From: Ligula intestinalis
Lineage: Eukaryota; Platyhelminthes; Cestoda; Diphyllobothriidea; Diphyllobothriidae
Length of the DNA stretch: 64,000 nt
Reading direction: 5' to 3'
Assembly: GCA_036362985.1 (NCBI GenBank)
Contig: JAYGXS010000008.1
Span: forward strand, 25,533,735-25,597,734
The first letter of the stretch is position 1, and every line of letters begins with the position of its first letter. A model generated the notes under the pieces. It saw only the letters and a program-made list of their open reading frames with translations. It was not told where the DNA came from and did not search any database. The translations under genes were made by a program, and so were the position numbers. Positions 1 to 13,000 of the stretch are shown piece by piece.

Positions 1-1624
1 ACTGGAGAGTCCTAGTTCCTGATTAGCAAACGCAGGATAGGCACTATACATTACATACGTGCTGTATTATGTGTAGAGTTTGGTTATGTACATGAAAAGA
101 ATGCTGTTTGTATGTATTTTACGTAACAACAAAAACATAAAATGATTTGCGACACGTTTAGAAGAAGCGGTCTAGTGTCAGTTGTTTTGGGGGAAACTTC
201 AATCGCAAGTGCTCTTTGATGCCCATCTCCAGGCACCAGAAATCGCAGAGAGATGAGAATCTTACTCTCTCCTGTTGGCAAACTGGGCTTTGTAGCCGGC
301 GACTGGGCTTATTAGCAGGCGGATTTTGCTACGTAAAATTCCGTCCCAAGCTGATTTTGGCTTAATACGCGACTGGGCCTATTAACCGTGGGCTTAATAA
401 CCGGCGACTACTGCATTGGCTCATCTATCTCATTTAGAAAGGATTAACAAGGTGCAGTTGTGAGACTGACTGTCATGCAGCATAGAACCAATAAATTGCA
501 GTCAGGCCTAAATGCCGGCATTTGAAGGGATTTCTTTTCGGACGGCTGGAAAAAAAACACTCCCTAAAGATAGTTACCTAAGTTCTATCAAAGATTATTC
601 ATAACCCAAGTAATTAAGATTTATTTGATGAAAAAAAACATACACAAAATTATTTTTTGTACTCATTTGGTATATCTGCTTCAATTTTTTGTTTGTATAA
701 AAAGTAGCCTTTGGTTTTTAAAAGGGTGAGGATGTGGAAAGTTGTTAGAGTGGGTTTAATATGCAAAACCCGCTACGCGTTGTTTTGTCAAGTTCTTCCT
801 GATGTGCCAGTCTGACTCTAGCATCCACCCGTTAGGTATTTCATTCGGACTGCCCTAGGGGCTCCGACGGTTTATGGCAAACAGAGTACTGAGTGTAAGG
901 CTACAAATCATCCTGGACTCCACCGTCCAGATGACCGGGCGCTGGAGAAATGTCTGTACAGAAAGTTCGAACGTCTTTGATAAAAGGCGAAAGCTTCGTG
1001 CACAATTGACGGCATCCCCAAAGAGCGTCCACTCAACCGTGTACCACTGCCAACATCAGGCTTAGGTACTCTTTTTTTCATGGCTAATTCCCGCAACAAT
1101 CGTGAGTAACAGTCAGATTTACCTCATTTTAAAACATGTGTGGACTGATGTATACCGCTTTCAACCCGCTTATCGGACGTCCGGCTGTCGAAGGGATACT
1201 GTTATGACCTTGTGTGAGCACCTGCGTCGCCACTTGTTTTGTCCCCAGTTCAATGTTAGGACGAGAAAACAGATAGGATAGCGAGAACAAGTCTACTACA
1301 AAGTCTCTGTGTGTACATCAGCTTCTGTGTGCGTGTGCCTCAACTTCTCAGCGGCCCTGTGGGCAGCTTGTTCTCTTCTGAAGCTTGGTCTGCTGGCGTC
1401 CGCAGCACGCTCTCGTGTCGATGGCAGTATCTCTTCTCGGCAAAAGAGTGCACCTTCTGTTCGCAACCTCGTATTTAAGGGCCAGCAGTCTTTGTTCCCT
1501 ATTAGCCCGGGAACCACAGCAGACGCGTCTCCGACCGCGGATCCACCCGCCCTCAGGGCGGCTAAGGTCTGCTACACCAAACCTCCCTATCGTGGATGCA
1601 TCTCTTCGTATCTCCATCGGTTTT

Positions 1625-1860
1625 TTATGACAGAGCAGCCCCTCTTGACTATGCTTCTCCAACTCTTCCTCCTCCTCGCCGTCGGGATTGAGGCCCACCC
1701 GGCGGAATTCCGGATCCACCAAGGGCTACTTGCCTGCCTGCCCTATTAGCCCCTCCGCGGGTGGCCCATGCAGGCAGCCATCGTGCGGTGACCTCAGTGT
1801 GACAGAACTCGGCGGTTTAGTCTCGCAAGCGCGTAACTCCTTAGGTCATCGCGTGGTGTC
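1625..1860 (+). mobile_element. Possible LINE 5' coding remnant
   Basis: The frame contains a leucine-rich stretch followed by VGIEAHPAE, resembling the (L)n-GD/GxExNPGP leader seen at the start of some non-LTR retrotransposon ORFs. Stops interrupt it soon after. This rests on a single weak resemblance. Confidence 0.2.
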
Positions 1861-2536
1861 GGCCTTTGAAGGCCGCGCGTAACCTATTACATTTTGTGAT
1901 GGCGCTATCGTGTGTTGTTTCTTCGTTATCCTGATCCGATGACGGCAAGAGTTTTGACTGCTACTCTGTGCCATCCTAGCAGATACCTTTTGACTATGTG
2001 GGGTAGGAAGGTTCCCAACGCTTCTTTGCGGCCGATGGTGTTGAGTCCAAACCGCAGACGATACTGGACCTCACCCATGGGAGCCCAGATAGTTCGGCAT
2101 GACATCGTACCCGCTTGATGCAAATTCCTTTTCAGGCATCTCTGATAGGCTTTAATTGCGTTTCTATGCCTGCCTGTTGTTGGAACTACAAAAATATCAC
2201 TGCGGTTTACCATGTATTTTGTATAGCCCTCGGACGACAGGTTTGCGTGGGGTTGTCGTTTCTTTCATCACAATCACAAGGCACTTCGTCACTGACTTTG
2301 TTAGTACTGGTCTGAGAGCTTGCCAACACTCGTGCTCTAACCATCTTTTTTGTGTTTAAGATTGCACATTCCCTGCAGCCAGAACTCTATGTTCGTTGGC
2401 TCACCAGCATTTTATCAATCTGTAATTCCACACCCCTGCCACCTAGTAGCCTGGTTTCATTAAGGGGCGCCGCGGAACGGTCACTCTGGTATATGCCGTA
2501 CCACGTAATAGCCGTTGCAGGGTAGATTCCTGTTAA

Positions 2537-2610
2537 AGCCTTGGTTGATCTCACCTGCGTCGCCAATTGTTATAGCCTTGGTAGATCTCACGTGAGTCGC
2601 CAACTGTTAT
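2537..2610. repeat. 37 bp tandem duplication
   Basis: Two adjacent 37 bp units begin AGCCTTGGT and end GTTAT, with the inner block GTCGCCAA(T/C)TGTTAT. A third partial unit begins at 2611, and a related single unit (GCACCTGCGTCGCCACTTGTT) lies near 1220. Confidence 0.75.
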
Positions 2611-3829
2611 AACCTTGTGTGTTCCTTTGTCAACACCGGTTAACTCCCTTATGTGTTTTGCATTGTTTTACTCTGGCCCCTTTATTATGGGCACCTGGCA
2701 TACCTTCAAAACGTTGTTGATAGCAAGACGGATGCCATGAGACATTGATCCCATTCGCAGTGCTTACTGATTGCTCCGGCGGTCTGATATGAAGCCTACG
2801 ACGTCGTTTTTACGGAATACTTTCACCTACGTTTTAAGTTCCCACCTGTATAATAACTCATCTTGCCATCATTCCCGTAAGTCGCGTTCTACGGAATATC
2901 ATTTGCTGCCCTAAAGGTTTGTAATTTAGAGATTTTAAATACCATGCAATTACCAAGAGCTTAGATGTAAACCCAATCAGGGGAAGTCAACCAACCATAC
3001 CTACTTATTGTAACTCAGAGCACGTACCGACCGCGGTAAATACCATCCTATCGGTATGGCACCTCTCCTTATCATTATCGGTCACAACTGTCTTGATCAT
3101 TTATTTCGGCCTGGATGACAATTATCTGAGAAAGCGCATAATTTGGCGTTAGCGTTGCTATGTGCGCCGGTGAGCCCGCGTACGAAATGTGTGCATTTTG
3201 ATGAGTTTTACGGAGAGGGAGGGAATAAAACCGCCCAAGGGAGCGAAGACCATCAATGCACAGGTTACGACACTATCGGTGAAATGTTTGTCTCCTCTAC
3301 AGTACATGTGCGATTGTACTGAATGCTAATCAGCATTTTGAAATGTGCATTCGAGTCAAAAAAATTGCTCAAGTGGGGTTGCATTATGCACTAAGTGTAG
3401 CTAAGTGCAAGATATTTCTGTCAGTTAGTCAGGATATTTGAGGAAAATAGGCCCACAGCCGGAACATGGCAGGTGGTGGAGGGTAGAATGAAATAGATCC
3501 GTCGCATGTCCGTCCCATTAATTCAGGTGCTGAATCACAGCCACTGTCATTGGCACGCCGTCAATGTCGTCGTTTGGTGAGATTGATTAAACGACAAGTG
3601 GGAACTCAAAATGAGTCTAAGAAGGCTACTGTGCTATCCCTAGTCGTACCACTTGTCAAACAAGGAAATACAAACAGCCTCAAATTTGTGACAACGATGA
3701 ACCAACTGTAGGCCCTGGCAGGTATTTTCGCAGGGCGCCTGTTCGCTTCCTCACGATTCACCTACCCTTGGGGCTTCCACAAATAAAGGAATGCTTAAGG
3801 GAAGGGGAGTAGGGGGGAGGGGGACGTAC

Positions 3830-4045
3830 CACGCGAATCAGGTCAGGCACCCCGCTAATAAGGGGTTGGCCGGAGGCATCGACAAGACGAACACTAATCT
3901 CCTCGCCGGACTTTCGGTTGGTCACGGTTAGGGTCTGTTTGGTGGGATCAGGGGCAGGCTTCGTCGGCGCCGACGAATGGGAGGCCGCGGATTCGGATGA
4001 AGACAACTGGTGGTAAATGAATAGCTTCAGCTCATCTGGTGGGAT
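3830..4045 (-). CDS. IARS1: IleRS exon 19 (last exon found)
   Basis: Encodes residues 1121-1192. [13 protein letters not shown] follows on from exon 18, then comes a Ser/Pro/Ala-rich linker and a globular part ([20 protein letters not shown]). This is the diverged C-terminal extension of eukaryotic IleRS. The acceptor is TTTTAG and the donor GTACGT at 3829, so at least one more exon must follow. Confidence 0.85.
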
Positions 4046-7000
4046 CTAAAAAGAACAGTGTAGAGGATGCTTGTTAAGGAACAAGACAATGAGCGGTTCA
4101 GGGGAGAGAGAGAGAGAGAGGTCGCGTTTTCGCGGGGGTGAGCTGAAAGTTGGGTAGGCAGCATGTAGAGCGCCCATAAGGGAGACTGTGACGATCGCAG
4201 CAATACACAGTTAACATTCAGGTTCGGCGAGGTGTGGGGGCAGAAGTTAAAAAGACCAGAAGATGCCGTGAAACACAGACTGCCTGCATCCTATCGGTCA
4301 GTCTCGGCTCTTTGAAGTGCCAGTGCAAAGGGACGTTGGTAGATTGAGTAAGCTTTCCAAGAACTAGGTACAGGCATGATTATGCCTGATTTGGCCGACC
4401 TGGATAACGTTAATAATTGTGCCTTTCGTTAATGAACACGCATGGATTGCTAACGGAACCCACTTGAGGCGCGTCGGCCACTACACGGCGACTAGAAGTG
4501 CACGCGGATGAATATTATCGACAAGGATTAGGGAGACTGGAGTTTTCGCTTTGGTTCATTATCCGTCATCAGCCCGTCATGTCCAACTCCTGGTAGTGCA
4601 CCGCCCGACCCGCGACTTGTTAACCAGAAGTCGCACGCCCTAACCTTTGTACCTTCCCTCATGTAACGACATGCAACAGCATATCTGGAGAGAGATAGAC
4701 CCGTTTTATCCTCTAACGGCGGAGAGCGAATACCACGGTCGACGTTCTTATTGTGACGAACCGTGTCCGGCCTCAGCGCCTTCAGATGGACATCGGCACC
4801 GGATCGACGGTAGCAACACTGAGCGCATGGGGCGGACGACGAAGAACCAGTCCAGACCACCTCAGTCGTCCGTCCTCCTGATGTCGTCGCGGCCGGTGTG
4901 AAATATTCCATTTGAAACAAAGTCGGCTTGCTTCGCTCGAAGGGCAGTTCCCAGAAGCTCTGGAACAAAGTTCTCATCCTATTGCCGGCAAAGACAAGGG
5001 AGACTGGAATGTGGCCAGCCATAGCCAGCCCAAAGTGGTGCATCTTCCGATGCTCGAAGTCGTGGCTTTTGTAACGGATGCCCAGACCGAGGTATCACCG
5101 CCCAATAACGCCTTGTGTATGAGTTTCCAAAGGAAGAACACGACAAGAGGTGTGTAACAGCAGAAGTCTTTTAGTGCATTCGGTACAACATATTTAGGGC
5201 AAAAAACGCGTGTAACACGATGTCCGTCGAGGCAATCAGCTTCTCCCGAGCATAGGTGCCGGTAGGATTGGCTGGTGACTCAGTGACTGAATGTAGCTTG
5301 AGATTCAAATCATTGACTGATTGTCTGGCACGATGCGTTCGCTCGCGTGTAGGCCGATCGATAACCTACTGTGGGCGGGGTTACTTGCTGCCTCCATGCT
5401 ACCCGTTAGGCCTCTTCTAACAGTGACCCTTCTAATCAGACTCGAGCACCCTAACCATTGAGCCACTAGCTCTTTCGATTGGGAGAAAGTTCACTGACCG
5501 CTGATAATAGTACCTGCCTAAACTACCAGCTGCTACAACTGTCAGGGCTCCAACAATGAGACTCAAAGCAGAGCGAAACAGATTAGTTCCTTTAGCGGTC
5601 GGTGAACGTTTATTAACCAGTACCAAAGTTCTTATCTTCCACGTACACAGCCCAGCCTTTACTGGGCGGATGGATTACTGGTACATTCGGATCTCTGTAT
5701 GACGATAAAGACATTTTCTACGGATTATGGAATACTCAGGACGGCATTAATGCGCTGGCGCGGACACTGCAGAAAAACCGAAGACAGACAGGGCCACCAA
5801 GCACGCACTATTGAGCAGGAGAATAGGTTACTTTGCTCAAACCATATGGCCTTTTTAGGCGACATGCCTGCTTCACTGGAACAGAAAAAAATGCAGAACC
5901 TCCAAGAGGACAGAAAAAAGAAACCACACGTACCGAAGCCTCATTCGAAATGGCAAGCCGCCCAACACTGACTGACTGAACAAGGGCCTTCTTGGCGGCC
6001 TCTTCGGGGCTGGCGTCGACGGCGCAGCAAATGATTGGCTGCTTCACGGTCGCGTCAATTAGAGCGGCGTGTGATTGTACCACCTTGTGTATATCGGCAG
6101 AGGCAGTGGAAATGACGATACAAATCGGGTCCTCCGGCACTAAATTAGCCTGTTCTCGGATGAATGAGAAAGGAGGGGGAAAAAGCAGATGTGTGCTAAG
6201 TACAGAGACGTAATGAAAAGTGGTCAAATAGGATAGTAAAAAAATAGGGACTTCCAAAGACTCCAACTGTTTTTCCCATAATCTACAATTAATGCGACTG
6301 GTTGGTTGGTGTTGTGTTAGTTCGAGCATCGCAAGCGATGATGTTGTTTGGTAAAGACGGTGGGTGGGATAATTTAAGTCGTGAGTCCACGCCTGTGTGT
6401 GTACCCAACACATAGTGTTCCCCACGCTACGCCCTGGAATTGGAAAAGCGGCCTAGCGAACCTTCCGCCCTAAAAAGAAATTACTGCGCTAAATGCCGTG
6501 TCTTCGAAGGTTACCAATTGACGGGATAACTCAGACGTAGGGGTCAGCCCAGCGTTTGTATGGAGCACCTGATTGGTTGATTGAGGGTCAATGGCTCCTC
6601 TACAGCCTCTACAGCACTCCGACTCTGTGGGATTCGAGGCAGATATGGTAGAACGCTTCAGGGCGGCTACGGCCGCATCAGGCACGTGTGTCCCTTGCGA
6701 AGAGGACGACTCGATCGCTGGGACAATACATTTATTCGCCTGACATTTCGACCCACTTGTGTCATCTCTCGTCTCCGGTTTTCTTGACTTGGTTCTGACA
6801 CGGGACACGGCGGATGAACAGCGTTTTCTCTTCCATAGTAAGTGTGTTGGGTCATACATTTCTGCCAACCATATTAGCGGTTAGAGCGTCGGCCACCGGT
6901 AAAGGCCTTCTCTGATACGCCGGTTCAAATCCCGCCGACAATTGGGTCAACTCAAATGTAATTAATCCCTCAGAAAACCCGTTCACGCGAAGAAATTCCT

Positions 7001-10000
7001 TGATTTTCTTTTGCTCTTCCTCAAAACCGTCTTCCGAGGAAATTGTTCTAGCCCTTTGCACCAAACAGCGGACGATATTATGTTTGTTTTGGATGGGTAC
7101 GAAAATGCTCAAGTGTATATATGGTCCAGACTAGGTTTTCTTTCGGATGCTACTGTCAGGTTTTCGAGTTAGGAGGACGTCCAAGAAAGGAAAAGAAACT
7201 GTTGTTTCTACCTCCAAAGTGGATTCACTGGACGAATGTGCTTAGCTGTCAGTATTTAAGAGTGTTCTTACATCGGGTTCTGTTGCAGCAAGTACAAAAA
7301 TGTCATCAACGTAGCGATTTTGGTGTTTAAGCGTACTGGTGAGATCGTCAAGTTAAATGTTCTCAAGGTTGTCGATGGACTAAGAGAGGTCCAAGGAGCG
7401 ATCCCATAGCAGTATCATCTATTCGTCTGTCTATTTAGTACTTAAAAAGGAATTTTACATTGAATACGCATCTAAGTAATAGTTTCTTTAGTGAATTCGT
7501 CGGTATCCCCAGTTCCAGTTGACTTGTCAATATAAATTTACACATGGAATCGACTGTTAGCGTAGGCGGATAATATTGCAGCAAAGACAAGGGAGACTTC
7601 AATGGCCGTTTCTGTTAATATCCCCGACCAAAACCGGCTAGACAATGAACCCATGGCTCAATGGTTGTGGCGTTAGACTCTGATCAAAAAAGATCGCGAA
7701 TTCATTGCTCAGGGGGGACGTCATTTGGCTCTGGGAATGAGTGGCTGACGACGGCTAATAAACCAAAAATGGCCATTCCGGTCTGCCTTGTCTTTGCCGA
7801 AAATAGTATCTGTCTATACTACCAGCCGCTACGGCTGTCAGGGCCTCTGTCGAGACCTCAGGCATACTGGGACAGAGCGGTCGGTGAACGTTCATCAATG
7901 AGTGTAATCAACTGTCTTTTTGCTGGAGTCGTCTACAGAGCGAGCAATGGAAGTAGTTGACGTCACCCGGGCGGTATTGTCCAATGGCCTATCCTGACTG
8001 CAGGATAAATGAGAAACTTGGGATAAAACACCGCCGCCCACACAGCAGTTATCCTAGCTCGGCATGGCTGGCGAGGATTGTCTCATGAACTGTCCCAAAC
8101 AGCGGGGCATTCAGTAACGGTCGCTAGGAACAGCCGAGACAGCAGCTGTTCGCTTAGCCAATCCAGCGTTCTTTTTTACCAAAGCACATTGATACAGGCA
8201 GTGCGTCCTCTCTGGCCGACACCTGATGGCGCGATCGCACGTACGTACCGGGTGGGTTTCGCACACAGACAGCGCGAACACTATACCGCTAACCGCAGAA
8301 CGAACCCTTTCGGTAAAGAGTCACATATTTTATACTACTGACTGCCAACTGGCAGTTTGTTAATGCCATACGTTTATTGCGCAGTGGCTGATGGGTAACA
8401 GCTAAAATACTCAAAACGAAACTTTCGGACCAGGCCTGAAAAGGCTTGCTTTGAAGGATTTGCTCCATGTGCGCAGACTTATTTCCTCTGAAATTAAACA
8501 AGGTTAAAGTTAAACTATGGAATTTTAAAGCAACGTTTCCCTGGTGCAAATTTAAATATGGCAATAGCAGCAAAATGATTTATAGGATCCATATCATTTC
8601 GAGAGAGCTCGTCAGTTTCCGCCTCTCATTACTTAATGTGAATCACAAAAGAGACAATACACAATGAATTCATACAGAAAAATCGATATAAACACAAGGT
8701 CATAAGAATTGGCCAAGTGGCTAGTCAATAACGTGAGAAGTTCAAACGCTATGGTCAGCAAAACTAACAGGGAAAAAACACCTGAGGTAAGAACTTACGA
8801 GGAGAAATTTATAAACAGGGAGCCAATGTTACCAGGGCAAAGTTAGGTTCACTACATGCTCCAACTGTTTACATAGGTCGGGTTTGACCCGCCGTATGTA
8901 CCCGAAAAAGCACGGGGGGCCGTGGGGGACCCAGTGAGGAGCCGAAACCTTCGCAGCTGCGCCATGCAGCACCAAAACGTCGGTGAAATGCCCGTCTGGG
9001 CTTTTTGTCGAATGCTAAAAAAAATTTCCCAGGCTAATACTCCAACTTTGCGCGGGCATCCCCTTAAATTACGCCCCGAAAGAACAAGGATCGATGGCAG
9101 AAAGTTCTTCTTCAACAACAGAGTAGTTGCAGCGTGGAGCACCCTTTTTAAAGAATTTGCCCTTTCCACAAATGTTAATAAATTTAAGAGCAGGCTTGAC
9201 ACGCATCAAATCACATTCACACAAACAGCCATGTAAAACGACATTGATTTACACCGCATTGCACCATACTACTCATGATTAAGGAGTAGTTATGTTTTAT
9301 TACTACTTGTACCACCGGAAAAATGCTGTCTTTCCCCAAACTCAGCCGTGTATGAGGACATTGCATTACATTACACTATACTACTCGTGATTAACGAATA
9401 GTCACGTTTCATTAATTGTGGACTACCTGTCAGATGTTGTCATGCAAATGGCGTACTTTTTACATTTTACTTTGTATCCATATATTTCCTATCATCTTGT
9501 TACCAATAGGGAGTTCAAAGGCGTTCGCCTATTTTTCCCTCAATTCATGATACTGATACTGAGTTAGCAACCGTCAATACAGCGGAGCGACCATCGCACT
9601 ATCATTGGCTTGTTCGCATGGCCTGGATATTATTCAATTCGGGGGAACAAACAGTACTGTAGTCGCATACGCGCAGAGGGGGAGAAATAGCGCCTACATT
9701 AAAATGGGGGATGCAGAAGGGGTTGAATTCAAAAAAAAACGCTGCTTAACCTACCTTCTTACGAGCCCGCTGAATGCGATTGATGATCTCGCGAGCCAGC
9801 CGCTCCTGTTCCAACTCCTCATCCGGTCGCACGTCCAGAAGGATTAGAAGGCCGTTGGGGTCAGACATAGCCTCGTAGATGGGTCCCGTGGGTTCCGGCT
9901 GATGATGGTTCACGGCATTTTCCCCTGCAGATTCCTTCTTACCCTGTTGTTGTTTTTGTTTCCGTTGTTGTTTGGGCGGGGGCTCTTCTGCACTAGTGCC

Positions 10001-13000
10001 GACCGAGTAGACGACAGTCAGGTCATCACCGCTGAGGAGGTGACCCGCCACGGTGAGTTCATTTTTCTGGGCGAAAGAAACAAATGCACACACACAAACT
10101 GCAGATCAGATATAAACATCAACTGGGGGGGGCAGACCACTTTGTTCGAGCCTGACGACACTTTTATCCGCCTGACGTTTCTACATCCGTCGCGGATACC
10201 TCATCAGAGACATTAGCAGAAACAGGTTGGGGCGGCAGTCAACAACAGTGGCTGCTTTATGTCTGGGGCAAAAACGCTGGTTTCTATACACAATAAATCC
10301 CTCGTTCTGGTGACTTCTGTCTTTTCACTACGTGTAGATGTGACCTGATGATTGTAGTGCTCTGAGTACACCCACTGCTTAGACGCTATACCCCCTGTCT
10401 CCGCCTGATGATCAAAATTATGGCCTGTTTATAACAATGAGGCCTATACACGCTGAATGAATAGATTAGGATGTGGGGGGAAATGCACAGATAGTTGGAT
10501 CTCTCGGGGGGCATCTCGAAGGCGAACATTTTGGAGATAGATAACTCCAATAGGTTTGAGACAACAGTGAATAGAGTCCCGACGGTTGTTGAAAGGGAGC
10601 GAAAATTTTTTGGGCAGTGGTGACCGTTTCGGGGTGATCATTTGAGAATGGAAAATACTTTGATAGTCTGTGACGCATTAAAAAACGTACAGGTTAGGAC
10701 AGCCGAACACGTGCGCCGCCACCCTTGCCATCCATCCAGACAGACACCCCGAGGTCATACCGGACAAACGCGCGCGCGAACAGAGGCAAGCGCACAGACA
10801 CAAAGAGCTGTGACCACGGGTAAGGACGCCACCAAATTATGCATGACCTTGAGAGGTCAACCAGCATGCGATGGCTACCCTGCGGGACCCATAAAAAGGG
10901 ACAAAGCGGGCACGGACTGATTGCCTTTAAATGCGAGAGCAGACACGGGAGGCGGGACATGCTGCAGACGAGAACGCCGTGACGCAACGACCCACGACTT
11001 GCTGGCAAACACGGGACAAGCCGACTAACACATGCAGAGTTGATGTGTACGCAGGAATTGTTATGGTAAACTATTCTCGGTTATCCTCTCTATCTGGGGA
11101 CATAACAGTACATATGTTTCAGTGCGTGCTCATTCGGTTTTAAGTATCCTCAGATGGCTGCAGTCTAAGTCAAAGATTCGATTTCTTCCTCCCCTTAGCG
11201 CTGTGTTTATCTTCATCCTGGAGGTTGTCAGTCAACAGCAGGTCTGCGCTTGGGTGGGTATAACCACGAGCTTTGCAGAGGAAACATGTGCGCAATGTTC
11301 CTGGAACAGGACCTGAGGCATAGGACCTCACCGACACAGTTAAAACCTGAGTTTGTATCGTAATTTAGAACTGTAAGCCGACGACTACACAGTGACAGGA
11401 TATGAAGCATACATCCGATACTCAGCAGTCTGTGACTAACCTCAGTTACGTGGTTTTGTGTAGCCAGAGTGCTTCCTTACCATCATCTCTGTGGACGTAT
11501 GTAGCAACAGTAAAAGTTTGAGTTCGGACCCTCTAACTCATTTTCCGCGAAAAGCAGTGAGCGTTACCTGTGGCCAGGGAATACGCTCAACCTTATCGCA
11601 GTAAACTAAACACATTAATAGCAATACATCTGCTCCACAGCTATATTTCTCCTTGGCTCTCCAAAGCGCAATAATAATTAATGAATAAGTGAGCCTAGTA
11701 GTCACTCTGTTCGATTCTAGACGATTGTTTGGGAAATCCTGCTTGGCCAGTCAGCTTACTGTATCCGTATTGGTGGACTCCATACGTACTGTAGGCTGGG
11801 CGGGTAAATCAACCCACGTCTGATTGAATTTTAAAGCTTCCGCGTACCTTCGTAACTCAATTGGTATGTGGGTTCTAAGCCCACCTAGACGACGATTTTT
11901 TTCCAATTGGATCAAGTCAATAAGAAACTGCACGCGCGAAGTCCTGCCAGATTTTTGAATGCAAAAAAGTACTACACCAGGGGAGTTCTTGTGAAATTGA
12001 ACTACTTCTCGAGGTCTGCACTACTGACCCACACATTCTCTCTCGCTCTCACCTGGACATACTCCTCCAGTTCTTCAACTGATAAGTTCTTCACTGCCTC
12101 TGAGACCGCCTTCACTTGGCTCTTCAGGCGAGCACCCACGACAGGATTCAGCGAGCCTCGCAGCTTCACGCCGTACTTGGCCTTATCATCTGTCACGGAG
12201 AAGTTGCGCACGTTCAGTTCCTAAAGGATCGACCACAAGGAAAAGAAGTGATGACTTTGTAACAAAGTCGGTAGAAAAGAAAAATTCCAGAATAAATACG
12301 CCAATGACGCCTTGGATGTATCATGAATAGTAAATATACATGACTACTTATTAAACGCAAGTAGTGCAGTAATTGTAAGTAATTGTCTGTGCGTGCGATC
12401 TACCTCGACAATGTACGACTGCATGGATATGATCTCAGCGTGGACCTTGGCATCCGGGTGGATGACCACTGCCTCACGGAGAGGAGCCTTGAGTGGCAGG
12501 TCCTTCCTGGAACGGATCGATCGGCCGAGCTCCACGCAGGCCTGCATCCAGGCAACTGTTTCCTCGATGTCCGTGTGAATCTTGTCAGTGTGTGGTTTCT
12601 GGTCGACAATGTAATGCAGCGATTGCGGCGCACCGGTAGTCTTGTCGATACCCATCATGTTGGGCTCTTTACATAAAAGAACACACAGATAGAGAAATAT
12701 GAGCGCAAACGTCTCGGTAAAAACATGTATGTAATCATGGTTAGGATATTAGCCGGACCAAATGCTAGTAAAATTTGGAGGCTTTTGAGGCTTCGAGCCC
12801 ATCCAAGTGTCTTTGTTTGTTAGCTCTGACCACATACAGGCGATGAATGTCCACACATAATGACCTTTGACCGGACACGCAGGCACGCACGCGAGCCTAT
12901 GCAAGGCACAACTGGTAGCTGTTCCCCGAGGGTCAACTGGTCGCGTGACGTTATCCCAATGCGGCCAATCAGGCCACAAGAGAACGCGCAGACAACCTCA

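Larger units (their letters stand above)
1..3829. other. No gene recognised; beyond the last IleRS exon found
   Basis: No exon of the missing IleRS C-terminus was identified here, though a short one could be hidden. Visible structure: a degenerate repeat of actgggc(t/c)tatta units at about 299-415, a 37 bp tandem pair at 2537-2610 with a related single unit near 1200-1240, and a possible LINE 5' region near 1500-2210. The rest shows nothing I can name. Confidence 0.5.
6150..9754. other. IleRS intron 17
   Basis: A 3.6 kb intron built largely from repeats: a PLE terminus (6.7 kb), SINEs (6.86 and 7.64 kb) and a CR1-like LINE tail (8.9 kb). The segments 6150-6700, 6970-7570 and 7900-8880 show nothing I recognise. 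Confidence 0.7.
10067..12052. other. IleRS intron 16
   Basis: A 2.0 kb intron holding the PLE terminus at its 5' side (in gene orientation) and a SINE at 11.7 kb. The stretch 10400-11690 holds no recognisable element or exon. Confidence 0.6.

Noticed and set aside
1309..1749. A 146-codon plus-strand gene
   Set aside because: Overlapping frames of similar length exist on the other strand, composition is GC-rich, and no conserved domain is visible. At best a LINE leader remnant.
4528..5043. A 171-codon minus-strand gene in IleRS intron 18
   Set aside because: It overlaps SINE-derived sequence (near 4987) and shows no domain; the competing frame on the other strand looks equally arbitrary.
5808..6425. 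A 205-codon minus-strand gene
   Set aside because: Only 5934-6149 is real (IleRS exon 18). The remainder reads through flanking intron beyond a clear acceptor and donor.
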